A program made the position numbers and the translations under genes. 64,000 bases of DNA from assembly GCA_007115705.1 (NCBI GenBank), contig QXEO01000339.1:5885386-5949385 (forward strand), given 5' to 3'. The DNA comes from Dactylis glomerata (lineage: Eukaryota > Streptophyta > Magnoliopsida > Poales > Poaceae). Positions within the stretch are counted from its first letter, which is position 1; each line of letters starts with the position of its first letter. The notes beneath the pieces were generated by a model. The model saw only the letters and a program-made list of their open reading frames with translations, searched no databases and had not been told where the DNA came from. Below are positions 43,401-54,502 of the stretch, in pieces.

Positions 43401-44732
43401 TGAAGACGTTATGTCTTCCCAAGACGAGAGGTTTCCCAAGGCTGTGGTAGCCCCTAAGCCTAAATTTGTCATGGGAGGGCCTTTGGTCAGCAAAGAGAAG
43501 TTGGAAGATCTCCCAACAAATATGCGTTACTTGCATACATGGTACTTGAATGAAGCAAAGAATGGGAGAACGATGATCGTGGCGCGTGTCCCACGGGAGT
43601 ACTACGGCCATCCCAAAGACATCCATATCAACTTTGATAAACTCTTCCAGATGTACAATTGCGACGCCCTCGACAAATCTCTCATGAGTTGCTATTGTTT
43701 GTAAGTTTTTTAATTCGTTGTCTACATATAACTTGTTCAGTTATTTCAATTCATTGTCTACATATAACTTATTCAGTTATGACTTGTACTCTATTATGCA
43801 GAATGAAGATCCTGGTCTGTAAAAGTAGGAACATCATAAATATTGGGTTTATTGACCCAGATAAAATACATATAAAGACGCTAACTGATAACCCCAAGGA
43901 GACGGAGGAAAACCTTCTAAGGTTTTTAACGGATCAAAATTTCTGTGACCACATATTGTTTCCATACAACTTCAAGTGAGGGTCTTACTCTGTTGTGTCC
44001 ATTCACTTATAAGTGTAATTGATAAGTTACTGACATATATATATACATGTGCAGCTACCACTGGATTCTGTTGGACATTCAAATTGATAAGGGAAGAGTT
44101 GATGCCTTCAACCCATTATCGAGAAATATGGAACAGTTCCAAAGCCTACAGGACATGCTCCAAGGGTAATTTCAATCATTCTTGCGCTCTATCGGTCTCT
44201 TTTGATGATTTTCTGATATATCATGTAATGAAAAACTTAGCAAATCATTTTCCTTGTCGGGCAGGGTTTGGAAGCGGTTCAAGTGCGTGACTGACGGTAT
44301 CTCTCATGAGAAGCTGACCTTTAGAGCGGCTCAGGTAAGTAGTACGAGATACTTCTATTTTCAATAAATTTATGATGCTAGATTATTATTTTAATTATAT
44401 TCTATTCTCGTAAAGTGTGACCAGTAGCCACAGGGGACACATCTATGTGGATACTACGTTTGTGAGTTCATTCACACGTTTACCTCTGAGCACAAGGATT
44501 ACAGATACGACGTAAGCAATAAACATTCACACCTCTATTTTTACCTGTCATTCTTTGTTACCATGATTGACATTCATATTGATCTCCTTTTCTTATATAG
44601 TTCACGGCCATGCGGGAGAAGTACCTACCAGAGCAACACGCGATCGCTGTTGCAGAGGAGCTAGCGGCCTTTTTTAGGACAGAACTTATAGATGATCAAG
44701 AAAGATTTAGTGTAGCTAGGGGTCATTACTAA
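40469..44732 (+). pseudogene. CACTA second gene: TNP1/TnpA-like protein with C-terminal Ulp1-type protease
   Basis: The start MDPHSRNLEEEELL follows an acceptor. An acidic segment precedes KKLDARTHYTFEVILPTGEP and a basic helical region typical of plant Ptta/En/Spm proteins. A Pro/Ser/Arg-rich stretch (42250-42480) follows. The C-terminal part has YHWILLDIQIDKGRVDAFNP (His and Asp of a C48 peptidase) and GTHLCGYYVCEFIHTF (likely the catalytic Cys region). Several introns split this part (for example acceptors before 43802 and 44055). Damage: frameshifts near 41365 and 41690, TGA at 41474 (probably TGG), TAG near 44426, and an unexplained interval 42802-43135. Ulp1-like proteases are known passengers of plant CACTA and MULE elements; the function is presumed to be SUMO-type cleavage but is untested. 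Confidence 0.8.
42662..42840. repeat. Tandem duplication inside the CACTA second gene
   Basis: About 48 bp around GTTAACTCRACAAATGTC and ATGAAGGACTTAKGATCGGG occurs at about 42665 and again at about 42795, with several changes. Confidence 0.75.
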
Positions 44733-44971
44733 TATTGGTGTAATCGAATAGACGGGCTCTAGTCCCGGTAATTGTGATCTCCATATAATTGTATATATAT
44801 ACTGGATCGTAAGATAAGTTATCTTACATATATACACTAACATGTATGCATAGAATTATATGAAAAGTGTTTTTAAAATGAATAAAGAATAAAATAAAAT
44901 ATAACAAAAATAATTACCCTGAACACCTAAACCCTAAAACCCTAAAGCAAAAAACAAAATCTGTAGAGGCC

Positions 44972-45170
44972 CTTTAGTCCCGGTCCGTGTTACAAACCGG
45001 GACTAAAGGGCCTGTCCCTGAAGGCGCTCTGAGGCGCCCACGTGGAAGCCCTCTAGTCCTGGCTGATAACCGGGCCGGGACTAAAGGTTCAGCCTTTAGT
45101 CCCGCCTCTGGAGTCCCGGTTTGCAAACCAGGACTAAAGGCCTTTACGGGCCGGGACTGGAGGCCTTGTC
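44972..45170. repeat. Right subterminal repeats of the CACTA element
   Basis: Inverted and direct copies of TTTAGTCCCGG and CCGGGACTAAAGG, matching the left array. Confidence 0.85.
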
Positions 45171-46354
45171 CCCACTAGTGTCCGCCTCCTCTTTCTCTTC
45201 CTCTTCTTACCCTTCTGATTGGACGGAAGCTTGCCCATGATCTCGTTCACAATAGAGGTATAGGTCGTAGTTAAATGCTTCCAGCCATCTGTCTCCTTTA
45301 CTTTATCCAAATACTCGGGAGGTTGTACTTGGATAAACTTGAAGCACGCCTCCTTCAATCTGTGGCAATAGTGTTGCTCAGCTAGATCAAGAGTAGACGC
45401 CACCGAGCTCACACCTATAAGCTCGCACAGGTTCCGTTCACATATGAACTTGAGCCGTTGGAGATCATATTTATCGGCAGCTACAAACAAGTCTTGCATC
45501 CACATTATGTATTCTAATGATTCCACTTCTTCTACTTGTTTGACAACTTCTGCTTTGTCTCCCTCAATGTTGTTGTCGATGTCCATCCGGGGGAATGAAT
45601 CTGTGTAGATGAACCTAAGCAAAGCCACAAACACTTTTGCTCCAATGTCTTTGATTTGTATGGCACTCGAAGTAATGCCCTCTGCCATGGGACCAAAGAG
45701 CATTGCCTTGAAGACTTCTGATCGGGTTGCAAGCACACACCGATGTGCAGCGAACATCTGACCGCTGATCTCGAATGTCACATCAGCACCCATCTTGTTT
45801 TCAAGGAGATTGTTAAAATGATCATGTATGTCTGACAGGGTGCCATCAGCATCCATGGAACTGTTGAGACCCTTGAAAACCATGATGTCACAACGGATGG
45901 TGAAACAATCATCCTTCAGGTAAGCCGATCGTTCAAGGGCACCTTTATTGATGTACTTGTTGCCGCCCCTACACGGTGTTTTGTCAGAGAAGATGAATGT
46001 TTCAGTCTGACGAATATATACCGGCTTCTGACACTCAGACTCGTCGATGAAAGAAAGCTGGTACTTGACCTGCACAGCCTCTTCAAGATCTTCATCAACA
46101 CAGCCAAGAAAGAGAGAGATGAAATCAGCACAGCTTGGGTTGGTACCATTAGGAAAGTAGAAGATGCGCCATTTGTGGCGTCCTACAATGAAAGGCCCAG
46201 ATCCGATGCACCTGCCGTTGGGCACCTCTTGCACCGTGCGCGAGTAGCCATTGACCAGAAGCAGGTGGTACGAGTAGTCCATGCCGACGTCGATGGCCCT
46301 CGTGGTGCAGTGACTTCCGTCTGTGACAACGGACATGCCGTTGAACGATGACAT
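45134..46354 (-). CDS. MATH-BTB protein, copy B, with transposon-derived C-terminus
   Basis: Single frame of 406 residues on the minus strand. Residues 1-391 align with copy A through the MATH domain, BTB domain (LLENKMGADVTFEISGQMF) and BACK-like segment to the basic KKRKRKRRR. The CACTA insertion then replaces the original ending KSRS by TLVGTRPPVPARKGL, read from the transposon end, and a transposon stop at 45134-45136. The original last codons and 3' flank are now at 36645 and below, 8.5 kb away. The domains are untouched and most of the basic tail remains, so the protein may work. Its 3' untranslated region and polyadenylation must now come from CACTA sequence. Confidence 0.92.
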   Translation of the reverse strand: MSSFNGMSVVTDGSHCTTRAIDVGMDYSYHLLLVNGYSRTVQEVPNGRCIGSGPFIVGRHKWRIFYFPNGTNPSCADFISLFLGCVDEDLEEAVQVKYQLSFIDESECQKPVYIRQTETFIFSDKTPCRGGNKYINKGALERSAYLKDDCFTIRCDIMVFKGLNSSMDADGTLSDIHDHFNNLLENKMGADVTFEISGQMFAAHRCVLATRSEVFKAMLFGPMAEGITSSAIQIKDIGAKVFVALLRFIYTDSFPRMDIDNNIEGDKAEVVKQVEEVESLEYIMWMQDLFVAADKYDLQRLKFICERNLCELIGVSSVASTLDLAEQHYCHRLKEACFKFIQVQPPEYLDKVKETDGWKHLTTTYTSIVNEIMGKLPSNQKGKKRKRKRRRTLVGTRPPVPARKGL

Positions 46355-46434
46355 GACAATGTTGGCCTGATCTGGTTAGGCGGTCCGCCGTGTAACTTCG
46401 TCCGATGCTACCTGACATGACAACATGCACACGG
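45181..46434. repeat. Segmental duplication copy B, right part
   Basis: Matches 22395-23652, including the MATH-BTB coding region and about 80 bp upstream of its start. Confidence 0.92.
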
Positions 46435-46729
46435 ATGAGACGGATTTGTGCATGAAGTGGGCTGGAAAGATAATGATCATACAACTGAAAAAAAAACACA
46501 ATATATTAAGTCTTAAAATTACATTGGTACCAAAACTTGTCGATAAATGTTTGAAAATATGGAGTATTAGATCCAATTTAACTCTCAACAATTAATAGAA
46601 TCTTAAAACATGTTCATAATTTCATTAGAGATGATCGGAAGCGGAGCCAAAATTTATAATTGGTCATGTTTTATTTATCTTATGATTTGTACTATTTTTT
46701 GATTATGAGCCTAAGTTTCTCGATAGAGA

Positions 46730-46803
46730 CACTACAGGAATTTGCAAATTTGCCGGAGGCTGGAGACCCACGGCAACCGAGCCAAAACGCTTGGCAAAGG
46801 GTC
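46730..46803. mobile_element. Possible terminal relic of another CACTA element
   Basis: CACTACAGGAATTTGCAAAT followed by TTTGCCG-type text (GCCGGAGGC, CGGCAACCGAGCC) resembles the ends of grass CACTA families. No partner end was found. Confidence 0.4.
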
Positions 46804-47374
46804 TCTCTGGGATCTTTTTCTCAAGTTCTTAGACTAACCAGATAGTTACTTCGATCATTGTGATCAGATTCCATTATGGAACTCTAACCAGAGTCTCCCC
46901 GTGATCTTTTTCTCAAGTTCTTCGAATAAACTAGGGGGCAATACAAATTACAAGGAAGAGATGTCTAATTAATACAAAATATTTTTCATATGAAAGTGCG
47001 AAATTAACCAAGAATGATATTTCTAATACATGCAAAAAATCAGTAACTAGCAACTAATAGTAATTAACCTGCGTATACCAGAGTTTGACCTTTAATTTAC
47101 ATAAAATTCTTACGTGATCAAAAGCCGATGGGGTTTGATGGGACGATGGCGCACATCCGCGGCGGCCAGCTGGACGGAGCGCCGGAGCGGCGGCGGCAGG
47201 CAGCACTAACCCTAGCAGCGAGAAAAAGATACGTACTCCTTTTCTTCTGCGATCATTATCTACATCCATCTGGTATATCTGTACCTATGGGCGGATTAAC
47301 TTCTGGTATCGCAAAATAGGCCACTATGGCCTAGGCCGATGGGCTACTGGGCTTCTAATGAAATACACACATGT
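46804..47374. other. Intergenic DNA, little recognised
   Basis: GATCTTTTTCTCAAGTTCTT occurs twice (about 46811 and 46904). 47125-47225 is GC-rich with a possible short frame on either strand but no known domain. Confidence 0.4.
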
Positions 47375-47430
47375 ATCTAATGAAAACTCAAGATTCCCTC
47401 AACAACAAAAAAATCTAATGAAAACTCAAG
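47375..47430. repeat. 18-bp direct repeat around a 20-bp A-tailed insert
   Basis: ATCTAATGAAAACTCAAG at 47375-47392 and 47413-47430. Between them is ATTCCCTCAACAACAAAAAA, which has the form of an extremely short retroposed tail with its target-site duplication. Confidence 0.55.
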
Positions 47431-49649
47431 TTCCTTCAAAACTGAGAATGTTCCTATGGCGGCTAGCATGACAGTCACTCCCAACGGGTGACACGTTCAT
47501 ATGGCAGAGACGAGCTCCTGCTCGGTGTGCGGTGCAGAGGATTCGTGGCGTCATTCGCTTATTGATTGCGCAATGTCACGGTGGGTGTGGGTGCTAGTAA
47601 ATGATGAAATTACTCAACATATGAGTATGACTGAAGAACCCTCTGCAAAACAATGGCTCTTCACGATGATCGATTCTCTTGATCAGTCTTCGTTTGTGGA
47701 GATGACGGTTACCCTATGGGCAATCTGGTTTGCAAGGCGACGGTTGATCCATGAGGGAGAGCAGCAGTGTCCTCTGTCTACTTATCTCTTCGTGCGAAGC
47801 TTCTTACAAGATCTTGGCCAGATTCCAAGTACACAGCCAAGACAAATACCGAAACCAACCCAGCCTGTTTGGATTGCACCTCTAGTAGGTCAAGTGAAGC
47901 TTAATGTGGACGCGGCTGTAACGAGATCGGGAGCAGGGCAGCTCTGTAACCATATATGCCGAAGTGGGACGGGAGATTTCCTGGGGGCGTCTACTCTTAC
48001 GGTGGCTGGTGCATATACCCCTGCCTCACTCCTCGAAACAAGCTTTCGCCCCGCTTTATAAATAAAGCACAACACGGCCGGACCGATACAAGGTGGAGAG
48101 GTAATCCTCTTACGAAGCAAGCAAAAATAAACGACAAAAAAGAAGGTAGCAAGGCCACCAACTCCCAGTCGAGCAAGAAACCCGGAGAAGCTACGCCTAG
48201 CACTAAGCAACCTAGACAGCTAGAGAAGCTTTCATGCCAAGAACAAAGCATCCTCGAAGCTGTGATCAACGGGACCTGAGCCCCACGACAACGCCCCAAA
48301 GAGGGTGACGACGCATCACGACGCCGTTGTCGAGTCCGAAGACGGACTTAGGTTTTCACCCGGAACACCGGCACAGGAAGGGGAACCACAACGGCGCCCT
48401 CAAGAGGGAAAACGACACCCGTAGGCGCCGCCACCGCCGGCGCCAAAGCACAGAGCTTTCGCTCGTTCCCTCACCCGAGCCACCCGAGGGTTGTCGAAAC
48501 AACCCGACGAGAGGATCGCCGCCACCAACTCAAGAACTCCATGTCTAGCCCGGGGACCGTCACCAGAAGATGACAGCACCAAGATCACCAGGCGTACCTC
48601 CCTTCGCTGCCCAAGCAGCCAAAAGGAGACGCCACCACCGCTGCGACGCTGCCCGCCGCCGAGCCAGACGTGCAACCTCTCCATCCAGGGCCGCCGCCCC
48701 GGCATCCATGCCCCTGCGCAGCAACAGTGGCCTCTGCACGGCCATGGCCACCGAGCCGCAGGGATGCCACCGAATCCATGCCCACCTGGCCCAGATCCGT
48801 CGTGGCCGCGAACAGACGCCTGGAGAGCTCCGCAGCGGCCAGCAGCGACGCGAGCTCCTCAAGGTTCGGCCGCCAGAGACCTCCCATCCCAGGCCGCCAC
48901 CGGCCCTCCTGGCCCGCGGCAGGCCCAGATCGGGCCCGTCCTGACGCCACCGGAGAGCTCGCGTCGTAGGCACCCCCGCCGCCAAGATCCGCCGTTGCGC
49001 CGCCCAGAGGACCACCGCGCCCGCCAGGAGCTCGCCGTTGCCGGACGAGGACGTCGTCGCAGGTCAACACCGCCGCCAGATGCAGCCGCCCCGCGAGGCC
49101 GCCCTAGCGCGTGTGAGGAAAAGGACCTGCCGCCGCCGGCACCGCGCGGGCTTTGCCCGGCGGCGCTCGCCGGCGGCGGCAGGGGGGAGGGGAGAGGGAG
49201 GAGGACGAGGGCGGCGCTAGGGTTTGGCGTCTCGGTCGCCCGCGCGGGGGGCGACGCGAGACGCGAGCGCGAACCGGTTTCCGTTTATTTCACCCCTGCC
49301 TCACTCGAAGCTATGGCCTGCCGCGAAGCTCTATCGTTGGCACAAGATCTTCATCTCCAACATCTTTGTGTGGCCAGTGACTGCCTTGAGGTGATCAAGA
49401 ACCTGAATCAACCATACCAAGGTATCTACGGTGCGGTGATCAGAGAAATAAAGGACACTATAGGTTTATTTAGCTCTGTAGTGTTCCGGTTTGAATCTAG
49501 GTCCTCCAACGGTGAGGCACATCGCTTAGCGCGTAGCTCTGTTAGTCTAGATTGTGGTCGTCGGGTCTGGCTTATTCAGCCCGCTGAGAATTTACCCTTT
49601 GAACATTTTAAACAATCAATAAAGAGCAGGTGTTTTCTCAAAAAAAAAT
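47431..49649 (+). mobile_element. LINE 3' fragment with zf-RVT/RNase H-like remnant, split by a later insertion
   Basis: Coding text begins KLRMFLWRLA, then a TGA (probably from CGA), SLPTGD, a frameshift, and CGAEDSWRHSLIDC (zf-RVT), LWAIWFARRRLIHEG, and VWIAPLVGQVKLNVDAAV (RNase H-like). At 48017-48031 it is interrupted by a 1260-bp insert. It resumes at 49292 with ASLEAMACREALSLAQDLHL, ASDCLEVIKNL and NGEAHRLARSSVS. The tail has ATCAATAAAG and a run of A ending at 49649. Same family as 4030-4880. Not functional. Confidence 0.86.
48032..49291 (-). mobile_element. Non-autonomous retroposon nested in the LINE, antisense
   Basis: The insert is flanked by the exact 15-bp direct repeat ACCCCTGCCTCACTC (48017-48031 and 49292-49306). 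The minus strand starts GAAATAAACGGAAACCGG, is very GC-rich, and ends TTTATAAAGCGGGGCGAAAG just before the duplication, which resembles 3' ends of grass LINE-type transcripts. No reverse transcriptase is encoded. The long target-site duplication supports target-primed insertion. Pro/Arg-rich frames within are composition artefacts. Confidence 0.65.
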
Positions 49650-50069
49650 AGTAGTCGTCACCATTGACTCCGGAACATAGTACAATACATACGCTCACAA
49701 ACACATACGCACTCACTCCTATGAACGCACACACGCACACCTTATCCCTATGAGCACCACAAAAGGACTGAGCTGGCAGATTTTGAGATTGACAAAGTCA
49801 CCACGGGCGCCTCGCTGTTGATGGGCACGTCAACTACCACGGAAAGAATAGGGCCGGATAATCCTGGAATAAGTCCAGGTAAATACAAACTCCCATGCTA
49901 AATCTAGGACTTAACCTAAGTATGCTGGTTCCACCACAGGGAACCCAACCATCAGAGCTAAGCTCCATTTGCTGACTCCGGTTATTAGCACGCGTATATG
50001 TATAATGTATAATAAGTTGAAGGGGGCAAACCATTTGTGGACAGATGGGAGCAGTATCCTATTCATTAT
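49650..50069. other. Intergenic repeat-like sequence
   Basis: Text such as CACACGCACACCTTATCCCT and CTATGAGCACC, followed by TCACCACGGGCGCCTCG, looks like a dispersed Triticeae repeat. I could not define its ends or class. Confidence 0.35.
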
Positions 50070-50074
50070 ATTCT

Positions 50075-50353
50075 TGTTGAGAATAATCATCTTAATGATA
50101 ATTAGAGGATAATCCCTGCGTAACAAGGAGGTGTGGTTCCACATCCTCAGAACCACCCTGACGATTTTCATCCATGCGATCTAGGAACCGACATCGCCGC
50201 ACCTGCTCCTGAGTCCTGACAGTTTCCATCCTGAAGCGTCACCTCCAGGAACCGACATATTAGTGTCTATTAAGATTATATAAGACTACACCATCATCAA
50301 TAAAGATATTAATTGAATCATTCTCTCTCGCTCTTTCAATTCCACTAGCAACA
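50075..50353 (+). repeat. 5' LTR of the old copia element
   Basis: 279 bp with TATATAAG at about 50278. CACATTATCAGCAC, directly after it, is the likely primer-binding site though degenerate. Confidence 0.9.
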
Positions 50354-50615
50354 CATTATCAGCACTTAGCTTGCCTAGAGAGCAATAGCCAAACTCTGGC
50401 GATCGCCGAAATGAGAAGAAAAGCTCTCTATGGGAACAATTTGATGGAAGAGGAATTATGCCTTGTGGAGTGAAACCACAAACTCTATACTGATGGAGTT
50501 GAAGTATTTCCAGACTCTGAAAAAGATGAATGAGAATATTTTGACAATTGTTGGACATGATACAGTAATTTCTGGATGTGTCATAGTTATCTCCCAAATG
50601 GTACTCAAGTGACAA

Positions 50616-53600
50616 TTGAGGATGCCCTTGTATCCTGATTCTTCACGTACCTTGATCTGTTATCGAGATATTCATAAAAATGGCTTTCATATTGAAACCC
50701 ATGAGGACAACAAAGAGGAGTATCTACTCTTCACAAAATATTACGGATATGGCAAGCAAGAACTTGAAAAAAATCATTCTTTATTGTCCGGAGATCGTGC
50801 TGCTTACAAGGTAATTTATATAATGTTGATGCATTTTAACCTAGCATGATCGCCTAGGCCATCAAGCCATGTTACTAAAAATTCCATTGGTCACAATTTG
50901 CATGAGTCAAAATTCTCTCAGTCATCAGACTTCATGTGTACATCATGTGTCAGAGGGAAGCTAATTTTGAGTCCATTGCACCTTAAAATATAAGCTGAAC
51001 CACTTCAGTTCCTTAAACACATTTAAGGTGATATTTTGTGTGTCCCATCCAACCATTATTTGGACCACTTACGTATTTCATGGTTTTGATAGACACATCT
51101 ATATGATGGTCACATGTGTATTTTCTATCCACACAAAACCATGCATTTGGCAAGATAATGAGGGAAGTAATTAAGTTATAGAAACATTATCTAGAAAGTC
51201 GAATTAAATTAATTTGTATGGACAATGTTGCATAATTCTCTTCATGTGCCTTCAATGACTATTGCATGGCCCTAGGGATTGAAGTTTAGCACTCTGTTCC
51301 GTACGTCCATACTCGAAATGGTTTGGTTGAATCTCTAATTAAGAGAGGATCAAACTTATTGCAAGACCTTCGTTAATTAGTTACAGCTTGCCAACCTCGT
51401 GTTGGGGTCACGTAGTTTTACACGTTGTTGACCTAATCCAACTGCGACCTACTGCATATCACAGTACTTCCCCTGTGCAATTGGTATATGGAAATCCTCC
51501 CAACATTTCCTATCCGCGTAAGTTCAAATGTACTACATACATCCTAGTCTCACCACCTCAGCGGACATCCATGGGTCGAAATAGGAAACTGGATACAAAT
51601 CGTTGCTGATTATCAAGTACCTGGAACCCCTTACTAGGGATCTATTCATAGCCCATCACGATAATTGTATCTTTGACGGGAAACATTTTTTGGCATTAGG
51701 GGAGATTTCAAGGAAATTGATTGGAATGCTACCGCCATTTCAGCCCCGGATCCACATACCCAAGAGACCAAACTCCAAGTTCAGAAAATCATAAATTTAC
51801 AACATCTTGCAAATAATCTACCAGATTCATGTACTGGTCCAAAAGGTGTTACAAAATCCTGGAAACTGGCTAGAAATGCACCCTAAAGAGTGGAGGTACC
51901 AAATAAAACAACACAACTCCTTGATCCTAAAAAGAGGTGGAGTAGTGTGGCCTCTTACACGGAGCTTGCTTCACACAAGGAACAAAGGAGAGAAAGGATA
52001 AAATCCTCCAAATCGGTAAATGCAAGTTAGCTCAACATTGACAAACACCTTATGGGTAGTATGCACCTAGTGGAAGGGCAACCTCCACAACCAAGATCCA
52101 TGTTGCACACACTAGCTAGGACATCAAAACACCTAGACTCATGTGTATTGGGAAATCACGAAGAGCCATCAAGGGTGGTGCATGAGATATCCACAACCTA
52201 TATTGATTTCGGAGAATCATTCAACCGTAAGTCTATGATTGTTGACACTTATTTTTCTGCTACAATTGCTGATACCCTTCTAAGTGATCATGATCCAAGG
52301 ATTATCGTTGAGTATGAAAAACACTCCGACTAGCCTCAATGGAAGGAAGCAATACAAGCAGAACTTGCTTCGCTTAATAAAAGGAAGTTATTCACAGAAG
52401 AAAGACCAACACCGCCCAAAGTTTTCCCTCTAGGATTCAAATGGGTTTTCCTATAGAAGTGGAATGAGAATAATGAGGTGGGATATAAAGTGAGGCTCGT
52501 AGCACAAGGTTTCACGTAGAGACCCAACATTGATTTCAATGAGACATATTTCCCAGTAATGAGTGGCATCACTTTCCGATATCTAATAATCTTTGGAAGT
52601 AAAAAACCGCCTATCTATGCAATTGATGGACGTTGTGACCGCATATCTTTATGGGTCACTAGATTTGGACATATACATGCAGGTCCTAATGAAGACTCTG
52701 TCCTGGATGCAAGCGCAAAACACAACATGTGATGTGTAAAACTTTACAAGTCCTTATACGGCTTGAAACTGTTGGGATGGATATAGTACAACCGACTTAG
52801 TGAGTTGCTTTTTTTGAATGGTTACTCCAACAGGGATGAATGCCCATGTGTCTTCATCAAGAAGTCATTTGCAGGATTTTGCATCATTTTAGTGTACATC
52901 GATGATCTCACCATCATTGGAAACACACAAGATATTGATGAAGCACGCAATCGTCTAAAGATGGAATTAGAGATGAAGGATTTGGGTCAAACCAAATTCT
53001 GCTTGGGTCTCCAACTCGAGCACCTTCCCTCAGGAACAATGGTACACCAAGTTGCCTATATCCATAAAATATTGGATAAATTCAATATGGACAAATCATA
53101 TCCATCTAAACCTCCCATGGTGGTTCGTTCTCTATACATAGATAAAAACCTGTACAGGCCAAGGGATGATGGAGAAGAGTTGTTGGGACCTCGGAGGTTT
53201 GATATCTCAATGTCATTGGAGCGCTCATGTACCTTGCAAATTGTATGAGACCTGACCTCGCATTTGCAGTGTATCTACTTGCTAGACACAGCGCAGCTCC
53301 TACCAAACACCATTGGTTGGGGGTCAATAATATCTTCCGATATCTCCAAGACACAAAGGATCATGGCCTATTCTTCCAATTTCAGAGAAATCTGGGATCG
53401 GATATAGTGATGTTGGCTATTTATCTGATCCCATAATGCCAGATCGCAGACCGGCTTTGTGTTCTTACATGGTGGAACTGCCATATCATGGAAATGTTTG
53501 AAATACACTCTAGTTGCAACATCTACCAATCATTATGAAATAATTGCATTACATGATGCACCACGCGAATGTGTGTGGCTTCCTAGAATGATAAACCACA

Positions 53601-53912
53601 TATAATAGTCACATGGAGTTGGTTCTATCGAGTCACCTACCATTAACTACAAAGATAATGCAGCTAGTGTTGCACAGATGCAAACATGATACATCAAGAG
53701 CAATATCACTAAGAATATTGGCACTAAGTTGTTTTATCTCCATGATCTCCAAAAAGAGTAGGGAAATAAACATCTCGCAAGTCAAATCATGTGATAACCT
53801 TGTTGATTTATTCACGGACTCTCTACCAACTTCAACATTCCAGAAATACATTCATGGAATTGGTATGCGACATCTTAGAGATTTGCAAGAATCAGGGGAA
53901 GTATCTTCTTGA
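50616..53912 (+). pseudogene. Copia pol remnant
   Basis: Order along the plus strand: YPDSSRTLICYRDIHKNGFH near the protease, an integrase remnant with LVYGNPPNISYPRKFKC (51480-51540), and reverse transcriptase with WKEAIQAELASLNKRKLF, FKWVF and VYIDDLTIIGNT (YIDD catalytic box at 52895-52906). Then RPDLAFAVYLLARHSAAPTK and the RNase H region ending in ATSTNHYEIIALHDA. Many stops and frameshifts (for example 52331, 52454, 53248). Not functional. Confidence 0.9.
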
Positions 53913-54227
53913 ACTATTCATGTTTAAAGTATCATATTATACTCTTTTTCCCTTAATGAGTTTACTTTGCAGGTTCTCATTAAGGTTTTTAGGAAAGTAT
54001 ATACAACATATTTACCTCAATATTCTATGGATCTATTTTATATTGGGTTAATCGAGGCAATAATCATAGTATGTTGTATCATTTTCTTATTATTTTTCCA
54101 CTAGATTTGAAGGACTTCTAGCAGGATATCATCCTATCATACTCCTCACATTTTTTCCCACGGGGTTTTTGGAGGAGATTTAATCAAGATGATGAATGCT
54201 TATGCAGTCAAGCAGTGATTAGGGGAG

Positions 54228-54497
54228 TGTTGAGAATAATTATCTTAATGATTATTAGAAGATAACCCCCGCATAACAAGGAGGTGCGGTTTCACATCCT
54301 CGGAACCACCCCGGCAATTTCCATCCATGCGATCCAAGAACTGACATCGCCGCTCCCGCTCCAACGGTTTCCATCCTAGAGCGTCGCCTCCAGGAGACAT
54401 ATTAGTGTCTATTAAGACTGTATATAAGACTACATCATCATCAATAAAGATATCAATTAAATAATTGTCTCTCGCTCTTTCAATGTCACTCGCAACA
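54228..54497 (+). repeat. 3' LTR of the old copia element
   Basis: 270 bp, starts TGTTGAGAATAATTATC and ends CTCGCAACA. Directly followed by ATTCT. Confidence 0.9.
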
Positions 54498-54502
54498 ATT
54501 CT

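Larger units (their letters stand above)
36646..45180 (+). mobile_element. CACTA transposon, 8535 bp, degenerate
   Basis: Ends CACTAGTGGAAAACGG and (reverse complement of right) CACTAGTGGGGACAAGG. A 3-bp target-site duplication TCC lies at 36643-36645 and 45181-45183; copy A shows the empty site ACTTCCGCC. Subterminal arrays of TTTAGTCCCGG/CCGGGACTAAAG units stand at both ends. It carries a TNP2 transposase remnant and a second gene with an Ulp1-like protease, both broken. Confidence 0.94.
50075..54497 (+). mobile_element. Old copia-type LTR retrotransposon, 4423 bp
   Basis: LTRs at 50075-50353 and 54228-54497 start TGTTGAGAATAAT and end GCAACA. A 5-bp target-site duplication ATTCT is present (50070-50074 and 54498-54502). 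A purine-rich GATTAGGGGAG precedes the right LTR. The LTRs are clearly diverged in sequence and length (279 and 270 bp), so the insertion is old. Gag is essentially missing and pol is broken. Confidence 0.92.

Noticed and set aside
48491..49651. 386-codon plus-strand ORF
   Set aside because: It is a chance join of antisense retroposon sequence with the resumed LINE frame after 49292; only the last third is LINE coding.
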